Shown: positions 36,539-45,149 of the stretch, piece by piece
Layout of the letters: each line of letters opens with the position of its first letter
Numbering within the stretch: the first letter of the stretch is position 1
Source of the DNA: DASUNP01 sp035249305
GTDB taxonomy: Bacteria > Acidobacteriota > Blastocatellia > UBA7656
NCBI GenBank assembly: GCA_035249305.1
Contig: DATFGQ010000056.1
Location: 62,001 to 126,000 of the forward strand
Direction of reading: 5' to 3'
DNA length: 64,000 nt
The notes under the pieces: generated by a model
Seen by the model: only the letters and a program-made list of their open reading frames with translations
Databases searched by the model: none
What the model was told of the DNA's origin: nothing
Made by a program: the position numbers and the translations under genes

Positions 36539-38053
36539 TTATCTCTCAAACACCCTGTCTACGGGCACTATCTCGACCTCTTTCGGGTTGAAGGTGAGTT
36601 TGTAGCTCTCGATTATCTTGTCCTCTTCAAGTATCTCTTTCGGCGGCGGCGCGGTGTAGCTTATCGGCGAAGGCTTCCCTTCAACCGCCGCCTGCCGAAA
36701 CGCCTGCGCGTCTTTCGTGACGACGACTATCTGGACGTTATCGGCCTGGAGGTATTTCTTGATCGCGCGGTTAACGTCTTCGACCGTAAGCTTCGACAGC
36801 CGCTCGCGGACGTAATCGGTGAACGTTGGTATGCCATAGAATCGGCTGTCGAGCGCGTAACCGAGCTGCGCGTCCTGAGTCTTCGTCAGCACGTTGACGT
36901 ACTTTGTCAGAAATTGCCTCGTCGCCTCGAAGTCTCCCTTCGATATTCCCTGATCGACCAGCTTCCTCAGCTCATAAAGCGCGGTCCTCAGCGCGAACAG
37001 CCCGTTCTTGGGCTCGACCGGGCGAATCCAGACCTGGAATATCTGCTGCTTGCGCGCCAGGTTCGGGTTGGGCGCGAACTGGAACATCCCGCGCGGGAAG
37101 TATTCGATGTAAGCGTAATCACCGTAATTCAGACCACGAATCTGTCGCAGCCGTTTGTAGAGGTAGCTGTTCGAGTTGCGGTGCTGCCCGAAATAGGATT
37201 CGACCACAAGCAGCGCGGGCCAATCGGGGTGCGATCGCGTGACGGGGATCGGGAAGCCGAACGAGATGGCAGTGCCGGGCGTGTTCTTCTCTATGATGGT
37301 CATCTCAAGCCCGCTTATCTTTTCGGGCTCGGGCAGGCTGACCGAGGCCGCCTTCCCCGCGGGCAACCGCGACGCGAAATCGGCTTTCACCTTCGCCTCG
37401 AACTCTTTCGAGTAGCCGCCCGCCATCCCCAGCACGAAGTTCTCCTGCGTGTAGTTCTCGCGGTAGAACTTCTTCACGTCGTCAAGGGTCAGCTTCTCAA
37501 GCGACGCGATGGTCCCGACGTTATGATGGCCGTAAGGGTGGTTCTCGTAGATCAGGTTGTAGAGCACCTCTTTGCCTAGCTCTTCGTCGTTGCTGCCGCG
37601 CAGGCTCACCTTCAAGAAGTTGATCATGTCTTCTTTCAACCTCGTGAAATCTTCCGCGCGCCAGCCGGGGTCCAGCATCATCTCCGAGACGAGCTTGTAA
37701 TAGCTCTCCAGGTTGTCCGTGTGCGTCGTGCCCAAAAACACCGACACGTGCTTATCGACTTGCGAGCCGAAGACCGTGGCCATCGGGTACATCGCCTGGA
37801 GGATCTGATCGTAGCTGCGCGCGCGGCTGCCACCGTCCGATAGCATCGCGGCCGTCAAAACGGCCACGCCTTCTTTGCCCTTCGGGTCGAGGGCCGAGCC
37901 CACGTTGAACAAGAATCGAAAACTGACCAGGGGCGAACTGTTAGGCATTAGTACCATCGGCAGCTTCGGCGATCCCTTTCCGGCCTGCGCCATCGCAAGC
38001 CCGGGCGTTATCAATGACAGAACCAGAAACAGATTAACCCACTTGATACCCAT
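36539..38053 (-). CDS. M16 peptidase-family protein, non-catalytic partner
   Basis: 504 aa with a signal peptide (MGIKWVNLFLVLSLITPG, cut near AMA-QA). Two M16-type domains are present, but the zinc motif HxxEH is absent: the equivalent position reads GVAVLTAAMLSDGG. The C-terminal domain keeps the paired-subunit features (PLLVVESYFGQH-type segment). In two-subunit M16 systems one chain carries the zinc and the other supplies substrate-binding residues; this is the second type. It starts one base after the stop of the HxxEH-bearing gene and must function with it, in the periplasm. Confidence 0.85.
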   Translation of the reverse strand: MGIKWVNLFLVLSLITPGLAMAQAGKGSPKLPMVLMPNSSPLVSFRFLFNVGSALDPKGKEGVAVLTAAMLSDGGSRARSYDQILQAMYPMATVFGSQVDKHVSVFLGTTHTDNLESYYKLVSEMMLDPGWRAEDFTRLKEDMINFLKVSLRGSNDEELGKEVLYNLIYENHPYGHHNVGTIASLEKLTLDDVKKFYRENYTQENFVLGMAGGYSKEFEAKVKADFASRLPAGKAASVSLPEPEKISGLEMTIIEKNTPGTAISFGFPIPVTRSHPDWPALLVVESYFGQHRNSNSYLYKRLRQIRGLNYGDYAYIEYFPRGMFQFAPNPNLARKQQIFQVWIRPVEPKNGLFALRTALYELRKLVDQGISKGDFEATRQFLTKYVNVLTKTQDAQLGYALDSRFYGIPTFTDYVRERLSKLTVEDVNRAIKKYLQADNVQIVVVTKDAQAFRQAAVEGKPSPISYTAPPPKEILEEDKIIESYKLTFNPKEVEIVPVDRVFER

Positions 38054-38054
38054 T

Positions 38055-39392
38055 TTACATCTTCTCCTTGTTCGCCAGCGTGACTACGGTGCGGTGTTTT
38101 TCAACGAAGTACTTGCCCGCCATCTGCTGAATGTCTTCAGGGGTGATCGAGGCGTAAACGTCAAAGAGCTTGTTTATCGTCTCAGGCGTGCGGCGCAGCG
38201 CGACGTAGGGCGCGAGCGTCGCAGCGATCGCCTGCGAGTTGTCCATGGTCAGCGCGAACGTGTATTTGAGATTCGATTTCACGGCTTCGAGCTTCTCTTT
38301 CGACACCTCCGTCGTCTTGAACGAATCGAACGTCTTTATGATCTCCTGCCGGACGTAATCGATATCCTTCGGGTCTTTGACGCGCGCCATAACGGTCAAC
38401 AGGTAAGGGTCAACATGGTCTTCGAATGCGGCGAACAGCGCGTCGACCTTCTGCTCCTTGATGACGAGCCGTTGGTATAGCTCTGAGTTTTGCGAAAAGC
38501 CCACGTTGCTGATCAGGTCCATCGAAGGCATGTCCTTCTGCTCGTCCGAGTAGGCAGGCCCCTTGTAAGCGACCGCGACCCACGGCAGCGTCGGCGAGGG
38601 CCAGTCGACGTGCGCCGTCAGCTCTTTGGTCTGCTCGGCCTCTTTCGGTATCGGGGGCTTGTACTCGCCGCGCGTCCACGCGCTCCAGTACTTCTTCGTC
38701 ATCGCCAATGCGTCTTCGCGCTTCACGTCGCCCGTGATGATGATCGTCGTGTACTCGGGCCTGTAGTAACGGCGGAAGAACTCAAGGCTGTAGTCGTATT
38801 GGTTCGGCATGTTCTCCACGTCGCGCAGGAAGCCCATGGTCGTGTGCTTGTAGGTGTGCGACTGGTAGGCCGTGTCGCGAAGGACCTCGAAGAGCTTGTT
38901 GATGGGGTTCGTGGCGTTCTTGTTGTACTCGCCCAGAACGGCGCGCGTCTCCGTCTTGAAGAGCTCTTCGGGCACCTTCAGGTTCTGGAAGCGGTCGGCC
39001 TCGACCATCATTATTCGGTCGAGGTCTTCCTTCGAGAACGTCGCGTGATAGACCGTGCGGTCGTCGCTGGTGTAGGCGTTCGTGTCTGCGCCGGCGTTCT
39101 TGAATATCTCGTTGTAGGCTTCGGCCGAATACTTCTCGGTGCCGCGGAACATCAGGTGCTCGAACAGGTGCGCGAACCCCGACTTCCCCGGCTCAACCTC
39201 GTTGCGCGAGCCCGTCTGGACGACGATGTAGAGCGAGACGAGGTTCGGGTAATCCGTAGGGACCGTGATTAACCTCAGCCCGTTCGGCAGATCATCTGTG
39301 CTGTATTTGTAAGGAAAAATCTTGTTTCCTCCCTGCGCCGCTGCCGGCAATGTCAAAGCTAAAAGGACAAAGATCGAAACTAAGCTTCTCAT
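38055..39392 (-). CDS. M16 zinc metallopeptidase, catalytic subunit
   Basis: 445 aa, signal peptide MRSLVSIFVLLALTLPAAA. The inverted zinc motif HxxEH is His75-Leu-Phe-Glu-His79 in GFAHLFEHLMFRGTE, with the downstream glutamate in RAVLGEYNKN as third ligand. It is the first gene of a two-gene operon with the HxxEH-less partner; together they resemble the pairs of processing or oligopeptide-degrading M16 proteases found in the envelope of Gram-negative bacteria. Confidence 0.92.
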   Translation of the reverse strand: MRSLVSIFVLLALTLPAAAQGGNKIFPYKYSTDDLPNGLRLITVPTDYPNLVSLYIVVQTGSRNEVEPGKSGFAHLFEHLMFRGTEKYSAEAYNEIFKNAGADTNAYTSDDRTVYHATFSKEDLDRIMMVEADRFQNLKVPEELFKTETRAVLGEYNKNATNPINKLFEVLRDTAYQSHTYKHTTMGFLRDVENMPNQYDYSLEFFRRYYRPEYTTIIITGDVKREDALAMTKKYWSAWTRGEYKPPIPKEAEQTKELTAHVDWPSPTLPWVAVAYKGPAYSDEQKDMPSMDLISNVGFSQNSELYQRLVIKEQKVDALFAAFEDHVDPYLLTVMARVKDPKDIDYVRQEIIKTFDSFKTTEVSKEKLEAVKSNLKYTFALTMDNSQAIAATLAPYVALRRTPETINKLFDVYASITPEDIQQMAGKYFVEKHRTVVTLANKEKM

Positions 39393-39468
39393 GTCAATAC
39401 CCCTCTGTTGTTCTTTATAAAATTATTGATTACCGTGTCGGGTGTTGGCAAGCTACAGAAGGTATTAG

Positions 39469-39522
39469 CCACGGAGGCACGGAGACACAGAGGGAATAAT
39501 AATAATGCTCTGTGCCTCTGTG
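39469..39522. repeat. Octamer-based imperfect inverted repeat
   Basis: The left arm has three 8-bp units (CACGGAGG, CACGGAGA, CACAGAGG). The right arm CTCTGTGCCTCTGTG is its near complement, separated by an A/T-rich loop with three ATA-type steps. It lies upstream of the M16 operon and just after the next upstream gene's stop. Confidence 0.7.
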
Positions 39523-39535
39523 ACAGATGATTGGC

Positions 39536-40654
39536 TTACCTTATGAGCGTAAAGTCAGGGTTGTTTTTCCGTCGCCAGATGAAGCCGTCAAGCACGTAAT
39601 GCGTGATCTGCGGCAGCGCGAGCAGCGGCACGATCAATACTTTTAAGGACGCGACCGCCCAGCCGCCTCCAAAGAGATAATCGCGCTCGTGCCACACGGT
39701 CCGGTCCCACATCATCTCTTCGGCATATGCCAGCGCCCAGAGTATCAGCAGAAACAACAGAGGCCCACGCGCGAACAATCGAAACTGGCCGCGCCCTTCT
39801 TGACGCGCGAGCCGCCCGCGCCCGTACCAGTAGATCAACGCAAGATAAGGGACGCCGTGAATGATGACGTTCGTCACCGTGAAGGCGTAATCAGAGTTGA
39901 ACGCGACTATGCCGACGTACCAGCACAGAGCGGTCGTCGCGACCACGATGTCTTTGCCGGGGTTGAGCAACCCTTTAGCCCCCCAGCGATAGATAGCATT
40001 AATAACGTAAGCCGCGAGCGCCGCCCAGTAAAACGGCTCGGCGACCTGGGCTACGATGACGGGCAACGAAGCGAAGTCTTTGGCGAGGAACCACCAGAAC
40101 TGGCGCGGCAGGTGGGCGTGCCAGTAGACGAGCGGATAGACCGTAGCCGCGTAGACGGCTACCGTATCGATCCACTTACTCAAGCGGTCGCGCTCGCCCG
40201 CGCGCGCGCGATAAAGCGCGACCCACCCGTACTGCTGGCGAATGAAATGGAAGACGGCCAGGTAAGCGAGCGCGCGCCAGAAGACCAGCTCGCCTTCAGA
40301 ATAGAGAGCTACGCCTAGCGCGTAACCGAGCACGGGCACTAGCGCGTAAAGCCAAGGTCTTCGCTTCAGCTCTTCCGAATCGAGGTAGACGCGAAACCCC
40401 GTAGCGTAGACGTGCGCCACGTCGATGAGCAGGACCGCGGGGACCCAGGCCCAATCCGGCGTGTCGTCGTAAAGCACACCCGTTTGCGCGCCTAACCATA
40501 AGGCGACGAGCGATACTAGCGCGCTGCCCAGAAATACGGAGAGATCGACGCGCCGCGAGAAGAGCCACTTTGCGCGCGATGTTGAAAGAGAATAAGCGAT
40601 CTCGTCGCCCGGCCGGTATTTTGTATCGACTGCCCTTTGCATACTGCTCGTCAC
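39536..40654 (-). CDS. Polytopic membrane protein of unknown function, coupled to an FAD oxidoreductase
   Basis: 372 aa with about 8-9 hydrophobic helices. Histidines sit at helix edges in repeated contexts: IDVAHVYATG, VFHFIRQQYGW, YWHAHLPRQFWW, IIHGVPYLALIYWYG and ITHYVLDGFIWR. This pattern, with several Trp, could bind a metal or haem, but I do not recognise the family. The start overlaps the stop of the upstream FAD-dependent oxidoreductase gene by four bases (ATGA), indicating translational coupling and probably a joint membrane redox role. That role is inference. Confidence 0.75.
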   Translation of the reverse strand: MTSSMQRAVDTKYRPGDEIAYSLSTSRAKWLFSRRVDLSVFLGSALVSLVALWLGAQTGVLYDDTPDWAWVPAVLLIDVAHVYATGFRVYLDSEELKRRPWLYALVPVLGYALGVALYSEGELVFWRALAYLAVFHFIRQQYGWVALYRARAGERDRLSKWIDTVAVYAATVYPLVYWHAHLPRQFWWFLAKDFASLPVIVAQVAEPFYWAALAAYVINAIYRWGAKGLLNPGKDIVVATTALCWYVGIVAFNSDYAFTVTNVIIHGVPYLALIYWYGRGRLARQEGRGQFRLFARGPLLFLLILWALAYAEEMMWDRTVWHERDYLFGGGWAVASLKVLIVPLLALPQITHYVLDGFIWRRKNNPDFTLIR

Positions 40655-42288
40655 GAGTTGCGCCCTCTGGAGCCGAGCACTTCGTCCGCGGCCCGGATGC
40701 CTTGATAAAATGCCTCTTCAAAAAGCGCGACGCCGCTCAGGTCCGAATGCGCGAAGTGGATTCCCCGATATGGCTGAGAAGCGCGCATTCGTGCGTCGCT
40801 CCAGATGAACCCTGGTCGCGGCCTTATCATAGCGTGCCCCCATCGCATGACATCAAGCCGCTCGACTTGCAACCGTATGTCCGGGTGAGCGCGCGTCAGG
40901 TCCGTGAGCGCCACTTCGGCCCAGTCCGCCCACGTCGCTTCGAGCAGGCGTGAGCGGGCGGCTCGCGCGTCCGCGTCGCAGAGCGGGTAATAGTAAGTGA
41001 AGATGGTCGGCCCGCGATCGAGCCCGCGCTGATGCGTGGCGGCGACGTAGCCGAGAGACTGGCTCTCATAAATCACGTTGTCCCACGCGAGCGGGAAGCC
41101 TCGGTTTTGCGGCCTGTCCTTCAAAAAGAGATTGGCCACCATCCACGCGCCGTACTCAAACTCTCGGACGTGCGGCGGGGTGTTCTCGCGGTACGGGCGG
41201 ATCAAGAAGCGCGTCAGGAAATGCGGCGCGGCAAAGATCACACGGTCCGCGTGAAAGCCGATCGCGCCCTGGCCTCCGTTGTCGAGGGCGATCACGTCGA
41301 CGCCCGCGCGGCCCGCACGCTCGACCGGGATGACCTCTGAGGCGGCGAGTCCTAGCCGCACTCGATCTCGCGCCTTGTTGTAAAGATGGGCGACGAGCCG
41401 GCCGTTGCCTTCGGGCCAGGTGATGAGCGGGCGCGATTCATCGCCCGGCCGCGCGACTCGCGACGCGGAATAGAAGAGCCCCGCCCACGCGCCGGTCTGT
41501 TCGAGCGTCAGCCCGTAATCGTCGCGGCAGCCGTAGTCGATCAGCCATCTCAATCGCGGCGAACTCCAACCCTTCTGATTGAGGTAGTCGGCCATCGAAA
41601 TCTTGTCCAGCGCCGTCACCTCCGCGTCGGTAGAGCATTCGGCAACCGGGATGGTGAAGGCGCGGCGGCCCCGCGCGTCGCGCCACGCGACCCAGCGGGC
41701 GATTTCGCGGTTGAAGGCGTCGAGCTGAGTGAGGTCGTCATCGCTCGCGCCTGCCCGCAGGTAGAGCCCCTCATGCCAGCGGCCACGGTAGAAGATTCGC
41801 TCTTCCGGGTCGCGGCAAAGGTATTGCTCGGCCACGACGGGCTGGCCGTCGGCGTCTGCGCCTTCCAGTATTCCCATCTCGTCGAGCAGAGAGATGAGCT
41901 CGCGATTCTCTTTCATCGGCGCAGGGAGGTAATGCGCGCCCCAGGGGTAAGGGACTACGGCGGAGTCGCCGCTGCGCGCCGTCCCGCCCGGCTCGCGCTC
42001 AAGCTCAAGAAGGACGAAATCGTTAAACCCGGCTTTCAACAATCGCCATGCAGCCGCAAGCCCCGCCACTCCGCCGCCGACTACGACGACACCTATCCGC
42101 TCCCAGCGGTCATCGGGGAGAGTGATATTAAGGCCGTTTCGCAGGCGATGGCCGATCGTGTCAGACGCGCCGACTATCTCGCCGGGCGGGAGAGGCGGCT
42201 GAGCGCGCGTGCCGCAAGCGGCGAGCGCGGCCGGAGCGCCCAACATCGCCGCGAGCACCTCGCGCCTTGTGAAGTTGTTTCCGCTCAT
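40651..42288 (-). CDS. Lipoprotein-like FAD-dependent oxidoreductase
   Basis: 545 aa from the ATG at 42288. The longer frame to 42369 runs into the upstream hairpin cluster and is rejected. The N terminus has a twin-arginine-like TRREVLAAM and the lipobox ALAAC (Cys25), suggesting folded export and lipidation. The Rossmann motif GGGVAG is at 71-76, in VVVVGGGVAGLAAAW, followed by ELEREPGG, as in flavin amine-oxidase/phytoene-desaturase-like proteins. The substrate is unknown. The terminal bases overlap the next gene, a polytopic membrane protein. Confidence 0.82.
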   Translation of the reverse strand: MSGNNFTRREVLAAMLGAPAALAACGTRAQPPLPPGEIVGASDTIGHRLRNGLNITLPDDRWERIGVVVVGGGVAGLAAAWRLLKAGFNDFVLLELEREPGGTARSGDSAVVPYPWGAHYLPAPMKENRELISLLDEMGILEGADADGQPVVAEQYLCRDPEERIFYRGRWHEGLYLRAGASDDDLTQLDAFNREIARWVAWRDARGRRAFTIPVAECSTDAEVTALDKISMADYLNQKGWSSPRLRWLIDYGCRDDYGLTLEQTGAWAGLFYSASRVARPGDESRPLITWPEGNGRLVAHLYNKARDRVRLGLAASEVIPVERAGRAGVDVIALDNGGQGAIGFHADRVIFAAPHFLTRFLIRPYRENTPPHVREFEYGAWMVANLFLKDRPQNRGFPLAWDNVIYESQSLGYVAATHQRGLDRGPTIFTYYYPLCDADARAARSRLLEATWADWAEVALTDLTRAHPDIRLQVERLDVMRWGHAMIRPRPGFIWSDARMRASQPYRGIHFAHSDLSGVALFEEAFYQGIRAADEVLGSRGRNS

Positions 42289-42311
42289 CGATGAAACGAG
42301 AATCGCAGGAA

Positions 42312-42490
42312 GAGTCCCCGAAGGGGACAAATTCAATAGCCAGGGGCATCGCCCCTGGAGACTAATCACAGTTGTTTACAAGCCCTGAAAGGGCGCGATA
42401 AGAGTATCGCCCTTTCAGGGCTTCGTTTCGTATGTGTGCGCTACCCGGCGCGTTGCGCCGGGCTATTGAATAAAGCCCTTTCAGGGCTCT
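42312..42490. repeat. Hairpin cluster related to 24801-25179
   Basis: It contains GTCCCCGAAGGGGAC, ATTCAATAGCCAGGGGC with its GCCCCTGG arm, a hairpin AGCCCTGAAAGGGC/GCCCTTTCAGGGCT and the CCGGCGCGTTGCGCCGG unit followed by GCTATTGAAT. The same modules, in the same order, occur at 24880-25145. It lies upstream of the FAD oxidoreductase. Confidence 0.8.
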
Positions 42491-42543
42491 TAATCATACT
42501 TTGTTTAAGGCTAGAAGGAATTATTCTTAGGAACCTGCTCAGC

Positions 42544-43113
42544 CTATCTATTTGCCGGCCTCCGCGTGATGACGACGACCTCTTTGCCCCCGAAGGCGGT
42601 CTCGGCCACCGTCACGCCGACGAACTCAAAGCCATCTTTGCCAGCCTCGGCCAGCTCCTTCTGCATCGTCCCCGTCCTTTGAGTCGCAAGCAGCTTGTAC
42701 TCGTAGCGCGGCGGCTTCGCGTTCTTGTCCCGCTCTAAGATCACGACCACCTCGCGCCCGCCGAACGTGCTGCTGAAGACGCTCTGCCCCTTGTACTCGA
42801 AACCCTGGTCGCCCGCCTGCTGCAACTCCTTCTGCATCGTCGAAGTCTTGTTCGTAGCCAGGAGCTTGTACTCGTAAACCGAGCGGCTGTCGCCCGTGAT
42901 CTTCGTCATGATCACTACGACCTCTGAGCCGCCGAAAGCCGTATCGCCTCCCATCACGCCCGCGAACCTGTAGCCCTCTTCCGCCGCCTGGTTCATCTCC
43001 TTCTGCATGGTCGAGGTCTTGTTGGTTGCCAGCAATCGATAACCGTACTCCGGAGCTTGCCCGAGCGCGACGCCCACCAGACAGATCAACACGATCGATA
43101 CTCGTAGAAGCAT
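42544..43113 (-). CDS. Secreted protein with three tandem ~55-residue repeats
   Basis: 189 aa from the ATG at 43113, with AAGGAG 7 bases upstream; the in-frame ATG at 43152 overlaps the preceding gene. The signal peptide is MLLRVSIVLICLVGVALG. Three repeats follow, each with Y-[EG]-YKLLAT-(N/Q)-(K/R)-T-(S/G)-TMQKE, an Ala/Glu-rich helix, GFEF-like, and AFGG-(S/K/R)-EVVVI. It is the last gene of the polyamine-type operon. The repeat family is not recognised with a function; the context suggests a periplasmic partner of the membrane proteins encoded upstream. Confidence 0.8.
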   Translation of the reverse strand: MLLRVSIVLICLVGVALGQAPEYGYRLLATNKTSTMQKEMNQAAEEGYRFAGVMGGDTAFGGSEVVVIMTKITGDSRSVYEYKLLATNKTSTMQKELQQAGDQGFEYKGQSVFSSTFGGREVVVILERDKNAKPPRYEYKLLATQRTGTMQKELAEAGKDGFEFVGVTVAETAFGGKEVVVITRRPANR

Positions 43114-43133
43114 GATCTTCTCCTTGAAACAGG

Positions 43134-44636
43134 TTATTCCCATCGCTTCCATTCTGATTCGTAATAGCGCACCAGCGTTTGATTATCCAGTCGATTTATT
43201 TCGACCGGCACGGGCGCGAGGTCCGCGGGCATGACGAAGAGCGCGGCCATGGCGTCGTCGTCGAGAAAGCGGAGCCCGGCCGGCGCGCGGGCGGGCGGCT
43301 CGAACGGCTCGCGACGGGCGAGCGCGAAGCCCCAGACGCCGAACGATGGGACGGGCGTGTGGTAGGGGCGGACCGCAAACCCCGCGGCCTCCATCGTCCG
43401 CACGATGCACCAGTAAGATGTCCGTGCGAAGAGTGGCGACGTGCATTGCACGCCTACGGCCGCGTCGGGCGAGAGCCTCTCTTTGAGCAGGCGGTAGAAC
43501 CTCGTGGTGTAAAGCTTGCCGAGCGCGAAGGTGTTCGGGTCGGGGAAATCTATGATCGCCGCGTCGAAGCTCTCCGCGCTCTCTTCGAGCCAGATCATCG
43601 CGTCGCGGTTGACCACGCGGACCCTCGGGTCGGAGAAGGCGTGGTTATTCAACTCGGCGAGCGCGGGCAGCGCGTTCGAAAGATTCGTCATGTCGGGGTC
43701 GAGGTCGACCAGCGTCACGCGTTCGACCGACGGGTACTTCAAGACTTCGCGCAGAGCGAGCCCGTCGCCGCCCCCAAGGACCATTACGCTGCGCGGCTCT
43801 CCGGCTAGCGACATCGCCGGGTGGACGAGCGATTCGTGATAGCGGTATTCGTCGGCCGAGCTGAATTGAAGGTGGCCGTTGAGAAACAACTGGAACCCCG
43901 CGCGGTTTCTTGTGACGACTATGCGCTGGTAATGAGTCGTGCGCGAGTAGACTATCTCGTCTACGAACAGCTCGTCTTCGGCCAGAGAGGTGAGCGAGTC
44001 CGCCTTGATGACGCCGATCACCAGCAGCGTGATTACTATTGCTGCGCGCGCGCGAAGGCCCGTAACTTCGCCTCGTATCAACGGGCGCAGCAGCCACGTG
44101 CCCCACAGCCCCACGCCCGCGTTGAGCAGCCCTATCATCAGCGAAGTCCGCACCAGCCCCATCCTCGGCACCAGAAAGAGCGGGAACAACAGCGAAGCGA
44201 GCAAGGCCCCGACGTAGTCGAACGCCAGCACGCGCGAGACTATCTCTTTGAAGTCGAGCTGGTCTTTGAGTATCCGCATCAACAGCGGTATCTCAAGCCC
44301 GACCAGCGTGCCTATGACGAACACGACGGAGTAGAGGACTAATTGAAAGCCTGTGAGGCGGGCGAACGACAGGAAGAGCAGAGGGGCCGACGCGCCTCCG
44401 ACCAGCGCTACGGCGAGCTCGACTTCGACGAATCTCTTTGCGAGGTTCGATTCGAGGAAGCGTGAGAGCCATGCGCCCACGCCCATCGCGAACAGGTAGA
44501 TGCCGATGATTAACGAGAACTGCGTTACGGAGTCGCCCAGGACGTAGCTCGCCAGCGTGCCCGCCAACAGCTCATAAACCAGCCCGCACGTGGCTATGAT
44601 GAGCACGTTGAGAAAGAGTATCGGCGTGCGATTCAT
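43134..44636 (-). CDS. Membrane-fused spermidine-synthase-like protein
   Basis: 500 aa. Residues 1-210 hold about seven membrane helices. The C-terminal half is a spermidine/spermine-synthase-type Rossmann domain with GGGDG at 288-292, the acidic LVDLDPDM for decarboxylated AdoMet, and DFPDP at 363-367, where classic enzymes have D-S/C-S/T-D-P. The two aspartates needed for aminopropyl transfer are kept. The acceptor could be putrescine or a membrane-linked amine; this is not known. Its ATG is three bases after the DUF350 stop. The AdoMet decarboxylase in the same operon would supply the aminopropyl donor. Confidence 0.88.
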   Translation of the reverse strand: MNRTPILFLNVLIIATCGLVYELLAGTLASYVLGDSVTQFSLIIGIYLFAMGVGAWLSRFLESNLAKRFVEVELAVALVGGASAPLLFLSFARLTGFQLVLYSVVFVIGTLVGLEIPLLMRILKDQLDFKEIVSRVLAFDYVGALLASLLFPLFLVPRMGLVRTSLMIGLLNAGVGLWGTWLLRPLIRGEVTGLRARAAIVITLLVIGVIKADSLTSLAEDELFVDEIVYSRTTHYQRIVVTRNRAGFQLFLNGHLQFSSADEYRYHESLVHPAMSLAGEPRSVMVLGGGDGLALREVLKYPSVERVTLVDLDPDMTNLSNALPALAELNNHAFSDPRVRVVNRDAMIWLEESAESFDAAIIDFPDPNTFALGKLYTTRFYRLLKERLSPDAAVGVQCTSPLFARTSYWCIVRTMEAAGFAVRPYHTPVPSFGVWGFALARREPFEPPARAPAGLRFLDDDAMAALFVMPADLAPVPVEINRLDNQTLVRYYESEWKRWE

Positions 44637-44639
44637 CCC

Positions 44640-44945
44640 TTAGCCGTGGACTGCCGCCGACACGATCAAAGAGATGCCGATTATGATCGCGGCGATGACA
44701 ATCGCGATGGCGGTGTTCTGGTCTTCCTCAAGCTCCTTGCGGATCGAAAACGGCGTCACCTTGCCTATGATCCAGAAGGCGAGCGCGAACAGCAGCAGCC
44801 CCAGTATGGTGAAGGCCAGCGTCGCTATCAACTGTCTTCCGAACCCTGTGAGCATACCTCTCCCAAGAGTGTCGGCGTCGTCGGCCGGGGCTTGAAAGAG
44901 GGCGAGCGCGACCGCAGCGGGCCTCGCGAGCATTTCTGTGAGCAT
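44640..44945 (-). CDS. DUF350 membrane protein
   Basis: 101 aa. The ATG at 44945 overlaps the upstream stop as TGATG, with GAGGAGG about 6 bases before it; the GTG at 44948 is less well placed. Three hydrophobic helices are seen (near 5-20, 35-58 and 78-98), including the family's FTILGLLLFALAFWIIGKVTPFSI segment (partly quoted) and ELEEDQNTAIAIV. DUF350 (YjfL-like) proteins are small inner-membrane proteins of unknown role that often occur with polyamine-type and membrane-stress genes. Confidence 0.88.
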   Translation of the reverse strand: MLTEMLARPAAVALALFQAPADDADTLGRGMLTGFGRQLIATLAFTILGLLLFALAFWIIGKVTPFSIRKELEEDQNTAIAIVIAAIIIGISLIVSAAVHG

Positions 44946-45127
44946 CACTTTCCTCCTCTGTAACCTGAGTGCCAGTAGTGAAAAGAGCGGTAGCCGCCCG
45001 GCGATTTGCGCGCGTCTTCTGGGACGATCTGCCGCCGAGGGTCGCCGAACTCCTTACCCGTGAACGCCACAAAGCCGTAGAGAATGATTACCAGGATTCC
45101 CGCCGCCAGATAGAACTTGCTTAACAT
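44945..45127 (-). CDS. 60-aa single-pass membrane protein
   Basis: The start at 45127 has GGAGGAGAA directly upstream; the longer frame to 45202 lies in the DUF4178 gene. One membrane span (FYLAAGILVIILYGFVAF) is followed by a polar tail with Arg/Gln and SPGGYRSFHYWHSGYRGG, rich in His, Tyr and Gly. It is embedded in the operon between DUF4178 and DUF350, each joint being a short gap or overlap. No family is recognised. Confidence 0.75.
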   Translation of the reverse strand: MLSKFYLAAGILVIILYGFVAFTGKEFGDPRRQIVPEDARKSPGGYRSFHYWHSGYRGGK

Positions 45128-45149
45128 TTCTCCTCCGCAAAAGAGCTCG

